DNA from: an uncultured Campylobacter sp.
GTDB taxonomy: Bacteria; Campylobacterota; Campylobacteria; Campylobacterales; Campylobacteraceae
Assembly (NCBI GenBank): GCA_937896205.1
Contig: CALBNA010000048.1
Location: forward strand, 1 to 8,936
Direction: 5' to 3'
DNA: 8,936 nt
A program made the position numbers and the translations under genes. The notes beneath the pieces were generated by a model. The model had not been told where the DNA came from, ran no database searches, and saw only the letters and a program-made list of their open reading frames with translations. Every line of letters starts with the position of its first letter. Positions within the stretch are counted from its first letter, which is position 1. Positions 6,820 through 8,936 of the stretch are shown in pieces.

Positions 6820-8172
6820 TTACTCGCTTGGATGGGCAAAAATCGTCCGCCTCTTAACATTTATTTTTTCTTTGTTATCCGTTGCGTAGGCTGAGATTTC
6901 TATCTTCGTTGTTTGCTCATTTGTACCGGTAAATGCCGATTTAGGCGCGCTTAGCACGACTACGACTCTCTTTTTTTCGCCTGCTTTTAATGAAATTTGA
7001 GCCTTTGGGCGCTCGATTTTTATCGGCGCTTTATCTCCGTCCGCGCTAACGTCAAAATAAAACTCATGCGCGTGCGCGTCGGTGTTTTCAAACAAAAACA
7101 CATAAGCGTTTTCGATCTGGCCGCTTTTATTTACCTTATACAGCTCGCTTGTGCGGTTGATATTTAGCAGCATGCTCTCTTTTTTGGCGCTCATTAGCGT
7201 TAGCGCGGTTGCGGCGATAGCGATGGCGGCGCAGTAACCGATTGTTTTAAAGCGCAAATACCGCACTTTTTGCTTGGTTTTTAGCGAATTTGAGCTAGTC
7301 CAGCTAATTAGACTAGGCAAATTTAGCCCCGACATTGTTTTTGTACAGGCATCCACGCACTCTAGGCAGTTTATGCACTCTAGCTGCATGCCTTTTCTGA
7401 TGTCGATGTGTGTCGGGCAAATTTTCACGCAGGCTTCGCAGCCGGTGCACTCGCTTTGCGGGTCAGGCGGCTTTTTCCAGAGTTTGGTTTGACCATCGTA
7501 AATTTTACCGCCACGCGCCTCGTCGTAGATCACCTGCACGCTGTCGGCATCGATCATCACGGACTGCACTCTAGCGTACGGACAGACGTAAACGCAAAAG
7601 TTTTCGCCCAAAAACGCGACGTCAAATATCAAAAACGCAGCGATAACAAGCCAAGCTCCGAGTAAAATTTTATGCTCGGCGGGATTTGAAATTTGAGCGA
7701 AAAAGTCCTGCGGCGGGACGAAAAACCAGAGAAAATTCGCTGCCGCGATAAAAGCCAAAACGCTCCAGATCGCGACTGCTAGCGCGTTTTTGACGCCGCT
7801 CTCGGCAATTGTTTGTTTGTTTGAGACGCTTTTGCGGATTTTTAAAATTTTAGTTTGTATAAGGTCGCGGTAGATCGCGCGAAATATCGTCTGCGGGCAG
7901 CTCCAGCCGCACCAGACGCGGCCGCCTAAATTCGTCATAAAAAATATAAAAATAAAAAAAATGATGAGCACGAAAGGCATCAAAAATAGCTCTTGAACGT
8001 TAAATTTAGCAAAAAACAGATGCAGCTCGCTGCGCTCAAAGCTTAATAGGAAAAATTGATTTCCGCCGATAGATATAAACGGTAAGATCAGCGCAGTACA
8101 GGTTATCAGGATGTAGGCGATATAGCGTTTGCTAGCAAATTTGAAATAATTTTTATACTCTTCTTTGGTCAT
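6820..8172 (-). CDS. ccoG: CcoG, membrane 4Fe-4S protein for cbb3 oxidase assembly (RdxA/FixG family)
   Basis: This is a cytochrome c oxidase accessory protein of the CcoG/RdxA/FixG family, 450 aa. In Rhodobacter, CcoG reduces Cu(II) to Cu(I) for assembly of cbb3 oxidase. Predicted membrane helices lie near residues 18-36, 60-82, 127-150, 168-188 and 308-326. Conserved cysteine pairs occur in WCGWSCP (Cys88, Cys92) and NFCVYVCP (Cys193, Cys197). A bacterial two-[4Fe-4S] ferredoxin domain follows, with Cys242, 245, 248, 252 and Cys266, 269, 272, 276. The C-terminal part (about 335-450) is the Ig-like FixG domain, expected in the periplasm. The ATG has AGGA (8179-8182) 6 bases upstream. An in-frame TTG six codons earlier (8188-8190) would put this site inside the gene. 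It is transcribed away from rpsU. The structural genes of the oxidase are not in the window. Equivalent in place to C. jejuni Cj0369c. Confidence 0.93.
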   Translation of the reverse strand: MTKEEYKNYFKFASKRYIAYILITCTALILPFISIGGNQFFLLSFERSELHLFFAKFNVQELFLMPFVLIIFFIFIFFMTNLGGRVWCGWSCPQTIFRAIYRDLIQTKILKIRKSVSNKQTIAESGVKNALAVAIWSVLAFIAAANFLWFFVPPQDFFAQISNPAEHKILLGAWLVIAAFLIFDVAFLGENFCVYVCPYARVQSVMIDADSVQVIYDEARGGKIYDGQTKLWKKPPDPQSECTGCEACVKICPTHIDIRKGMQLECINCLECVDACTKTMSGLNLPSLISWTSSNSLKTKQKVRYLRFKTIGYCAAIAIAATALTLMSAKKESMLLNINRTSELYKVNKSGQIENAYVFLFENTDAHAHEFYFDVSADGDKAPIKIERPKAQISLKAGEKKRVVVVLSAPKSAFTGTNEQTTKIEISAYATDNKEKINVKRRTIFAHPSE

Positions 8173-8199
8173 TATTTTTCCTAATTGCAAAATAGCGAG

Positions 8200-8205
8200 A
8201 TTATA
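8200..8205 (-). promoter_or_regulatory. -10 box of ccoG
   Basis: A perfect TATAAT on the minus strand (context CTTATAATCTC). Transcription would start near 8193, giving a leader of about 20 bases to the ATG at 8172. There is no recognisable -35 box; that region is taken up by the palindrome at 8207-8222. Confidence 0.58.
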
Positions 8206-8206
8206 A

Positions 8207-8241
8207 GATTAATGCCTTAATCGCGTATTAAAATCCTTAAT
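8207..8241. repeat. Two tandem ATTAA-CCTTAAT motifs upstream of ccoG
   Basis: Copy one is GATTAATGCCTTAATC (8207-8222), a palindrome with perfect 6-bp arms around TGCC. Copy two is ATTAA-AAT-CCTTAAT (8227-8241). The two CCTTAAT blocks start at 8215 and 8235, exactly 20 bp apart, about two helical turns. They lie just upstream of the ccoG -10 box, a position suited to regulator binding. The N4-spaced palindrome has the geometry of a Crp/Fnr-type site, but the half-site is not the classical one. The regulator is unknown. Confidence 0.45.
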
Positions 8242-8283
8242 TACATATTTTCTCTAATCCGCATTTTTGACGGCTGGCAAAGC

Positions 8284-8302
8284 TTAAATTTATCAAATTT
8301 AA
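8284..8302. repeat. 8-bp perfect inverted repeat upstream of rpsU
   Basis: TTAAATTT (8284-8291) and AAATTTAA (8295-8302) are exact reverse complements around ATC. The repeat ends two bases before the rpsU -10 box and covers the spacer and probable -35 region. It contains only A and T in its arms and includes the AAATTT hexamer common in this genome, so an operator role is uncertain. Confidence 0.45.
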
Positions 8303-8304
8303 AC

Positions 8305-8310
8305 TATAAT
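8305..8310 (+). promoter_or_regulatory. Sigma-70 -10 box of rpsU
   Basis: A perfect TATAAT on the plus strand. The expected start is near 8316-8318, giving a leader of about 28 bases that carries the long Shine-Dalgarno sequence. No good -35 hexamer; the upstream DNA is AT-rich, as usual for Campylobacter. Confidence 0.65.
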
Positions 8311-8328
8311 CACCGTCTATTTTAATTG

Positions 8329-8339
8329 AAAGGTGGTGA
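8329..8339 (+). promoter_or_regulatory. Extended Shine-Dalgarno of rpsU, decides the TTG start
   Basis: AAAGGTGGTGA matches the full complement of the 16S rRNA 3' end (AAAGGAGGTGA) in 10 of 11 bases. Its GGTGG core (8332-8336) is 8 bases from the TTG at 8345, ideal spacing. The in-frame GTG codons at 8333 and 8336 lie inside this ribosome site, so they cannot sensibly be the start. Confidence 0.75.
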
Positions 8340-8344
8340 GGACG

Positions 8345-8557
8345 TTGCCTGGTATTAAGGTACATCCTAACGAGTCTTTTGACGAAGCTTACAGAAAGTT
8401 CAAAAAGCAAACCGACAGGAACCTTGTCGTGACTGAAGTTCGCGCAAGACGCTTTTTCGAGCCTATGACCGAGATCCGCAAAAAACAAAAAATCGCGGCT
8501 CGCAAAAAAATGCTTAAACGTCTATATATGCTTAGACGCTACGAGTCAAAGCTCTAA
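8345..8557 (+). CDS. rpsU: 30S ribosomal protein bS21
   Basis: This is a small basic ribosomal protein of 70 aa, beginning [19 protein letters not shown] and ending with the Lys/Arg-rich bS21 tail [17 protein letters not shown]. bS21 binds the 30S platform near the 3' end of 16S rRNA and helps initiation. The start is a TTG, supported by the conserved MPGIKV N-terminus and by the long ribosome site at 8329-8339. In-frame GTG codons at 8333 and 8336 would add four residues (first residues read MVRT) and lie within that ribosome site. The gene has its own promoter and its own terminator, so it is probably a single-gene unit, divergent from ccoG. Same neighbour arrangement as C. jejuni Cj0369c-Cj0370. 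Confidence 0.95.
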   Translation: MPGIKVHPNESFDEAYRKFKKQTDRNLVVTEVRARRFFEPMTEIRKKQKIAARKKMLKRLYMLRRYESKL

Positions 8558-8559
8558 CC

Positions 8560-8591
8560 AAAAGGGTCGCTTCGGCGGCCTTTTCTTTTTT
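8560..8591 (+). terminator. Rho-independent terminator of rpsU with UUCG tetraloop
   Basis: The stem runs AAAAGG (8560-8565), bulged G8566, T8567, CGC (8568-8570), loop TTCG (8571-8574), GCG (8575-8577), G8578 and CCTTTT (8579-8584), with T8567-G8578 as a wobble pair. It is closed by the very stable C(UUCG)G loop and followed by a T-run to 8591 broken only by one C. It starts two bases after the rpsU stop. Confidence 0.88.
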
Positions 8592-8605
8592 AAACTCCCG
8601 TTTAA
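8590..8605. repeat. Small palindrome between rpsU and the HTH gene
   Basis: TTAAAC (8590-8595) and GTTTAA (8600-8605) are exact reverse complements around TCCC. It lies about 36-51 bases upstream of the predicted start of the next transcript and could be an operator for it, or chance. Confidence 0.3.
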
Positions 8606-8628
8606 CTCGCATCAAAGCCAAAATTTGC

Positions 8629-8634
8629 CATAAT
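8629..8634 (+). promoter_or_regulatory. Candidate extended -10 of the HTH gene
   Basis: CATAAT preceded by TGC (8626-8628) gives an extended -10 pattern TGnCATAAT, one mismatch from TATAAT. The expected start is near 8641, about 25 bases before the ATG at 8666. It is the best candidate in this gap, after the rpsU terminator. Confidence 0.42.
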
Positions 8635-8665
8635 CTACGCCAAATTTAACGATCAAAGGAAAAAT

Positions 8666-8936
8666 ATGTCCAAAGTGCCCGTGAGCGAGGCTGCGGAAAT
8701 CTTAGGCGTAACCAAAGAAGCCGTCTACAACCGCATTCGTCGCGGAACGCTAAAGACCTTTGAAAAAGACGGCGTAAAATACGTGGTTTTAGAAGGCTAC
8801 GAGCCCCAAGCCGCACCCAAATCAGCGCCCAAAACTTCAAAATCCGCTAAAAGCTCGGAGTCAAAAAAAGCCGCTAAAACCGGCGAATTTGACGTGAACG
8901 AATTTCTACTATCGCAAATTAGTGACCTAAAAGAAC
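8666..8936 (+). CDS. Small HTH DNA-binding protein, 3' end outside window
   Basis: The first 90 codons are in the window; the frame is open at the right edge. The ATG has AAAGGA (8655-8660) 5 bases upstream. Residues about 4-43 (PVSEAAEILGVTKEAVYNRI, then RRGTLKTFEKDGVKYVVLEG) form a MerR/excisionase-like helix-turn-helix with a short beta-wing, the HTH_17 type. Residues about 47-72 are a low-complexity linker rich in Lys, Ser, Ala and Pro. Charged, Leu-containing sequence (from FDVNEFLLSQISDLKE) then begins and may start a coiled coil. This suggests a DNA-binding head on a helical oligomerisation stalk. I do not recognise the specific gene. It could be a regulator or a nucoid- or plasmid-type DNA-binding protein; the missing C-terminus would decide. 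In C. jejuni a different gene (Cj0371, a lipoprotein as I recall) follows rpsU. Confidence 0.8.
   Translation, partial: MSKVPVSEAAEILGVTKEAVYNRIRRGTLKTFEKDGVKYVVLEGYEPQAAPKSAPKTSKSAKSSESKKAAKTGEFDVNEFLLSQISDLKE

Noticed and set aside
8310..8339. TCACC (8310-8314) can pair with GGTGA (8335-8339), suggesting a riboswitch-like lock on the rpsU ribosome site
   Set aside because: TCACC overlaps and directly follows the -10 box, so it is probably upstream of the transcription start and not in the mRNA. It would matter only if transcription starts earlier.
8237..8488. An 83-codon frame on the minus strand over rpsU
   Set aside because: It is antisense to the conserved rpsU gene and its promoter region; the protein resembles no known family.
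8646..8840. A 64-codon frame on the minus strand over the HTH gene
   Set aside because: It runs opposite a gene with a good ribosome site and a clear HTH domain; Arg- and Leu-rich antisense-like composition.
1..8936. Mobile element, prophage, CRISPR or defence island
   Set aside because: No transposase, integrase, terminal repeats or direct-repeat array is visible, and gene order matches the conserved Campylobacter core arrangement.

Overview
The window looks like a chromosomal core segment of a Campylobacter species. The gene order cmeC-cmeB-cmeA-cmeR-ccoG on the minus strand, with rpsU diverging on the plus strand, is the order I know from C. jejuni (Cj0365c to Cj0370). The protein sequences fit the genus. 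The base composition is less AT-rich than C. jejuni, and the palindromic hexamer AAATTT is very frequent. Both suggest the concisus/curvus/rectus/showae side of the genus, but that placement is inference and no marker here fixes the species.

Layout from left to right: bases 1-320 hold no gene. They contain many AAATTT motifs, one long imperfect inverted repeat (120-180), and the Rho-independent terminator of the efflux operon (284-309, minus). Then come cmeC (321-1697), cmeB (1690-4827) and cmeA (4827-6005), all minus, overlapping and probably translated in a coupled way. A 119-bp gap follows, with a good minus-strand -10 box and a 16-bp partial palindrome resembling the CmeR operator. Next are cmeR (6125-6757), a 62-bp gap with its own promoter and an inverted repeat over the -10, and ccoG (6820-8172). 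The 172-bp divergent region 8173-8344 carries the ccoG and rpsU promoters and several inverted repeats. On the plus strand follow rpsU (8345-8557, TTG start), its UUCG-loop terminator, a candidate promoter, and a small helix-turn-helix gene that runs off the right edge (8666-8936).

Together, cmeA, cmeB and cmeC encode the three parts of a tripartite RND multidrug efflux pump (periplasmic lipoprotein adaptor, inner-membrane proton/drug antiporter, outer-membrane channel lipoprotein). CmeR is its TetR-family repressor, which in C. jejuni responds to bile compounds. CcoG is a membrane 4Fe-4S protein that serves assembly of the cbb3 oxidase. rpsU encodes ribosomal protein bS21.

I see no mobile element, CRISPR array, rRNA or tRNA, and no undescribed multi-gene system. 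The points worth a second look are regulatory and structural: operator-like palindromes at cmeA, cmeR and ccoG, the unusual TTG start with a long Shine-Dalgarno at rpsU, the hairpin at 120-180, and the AAATTT excess.
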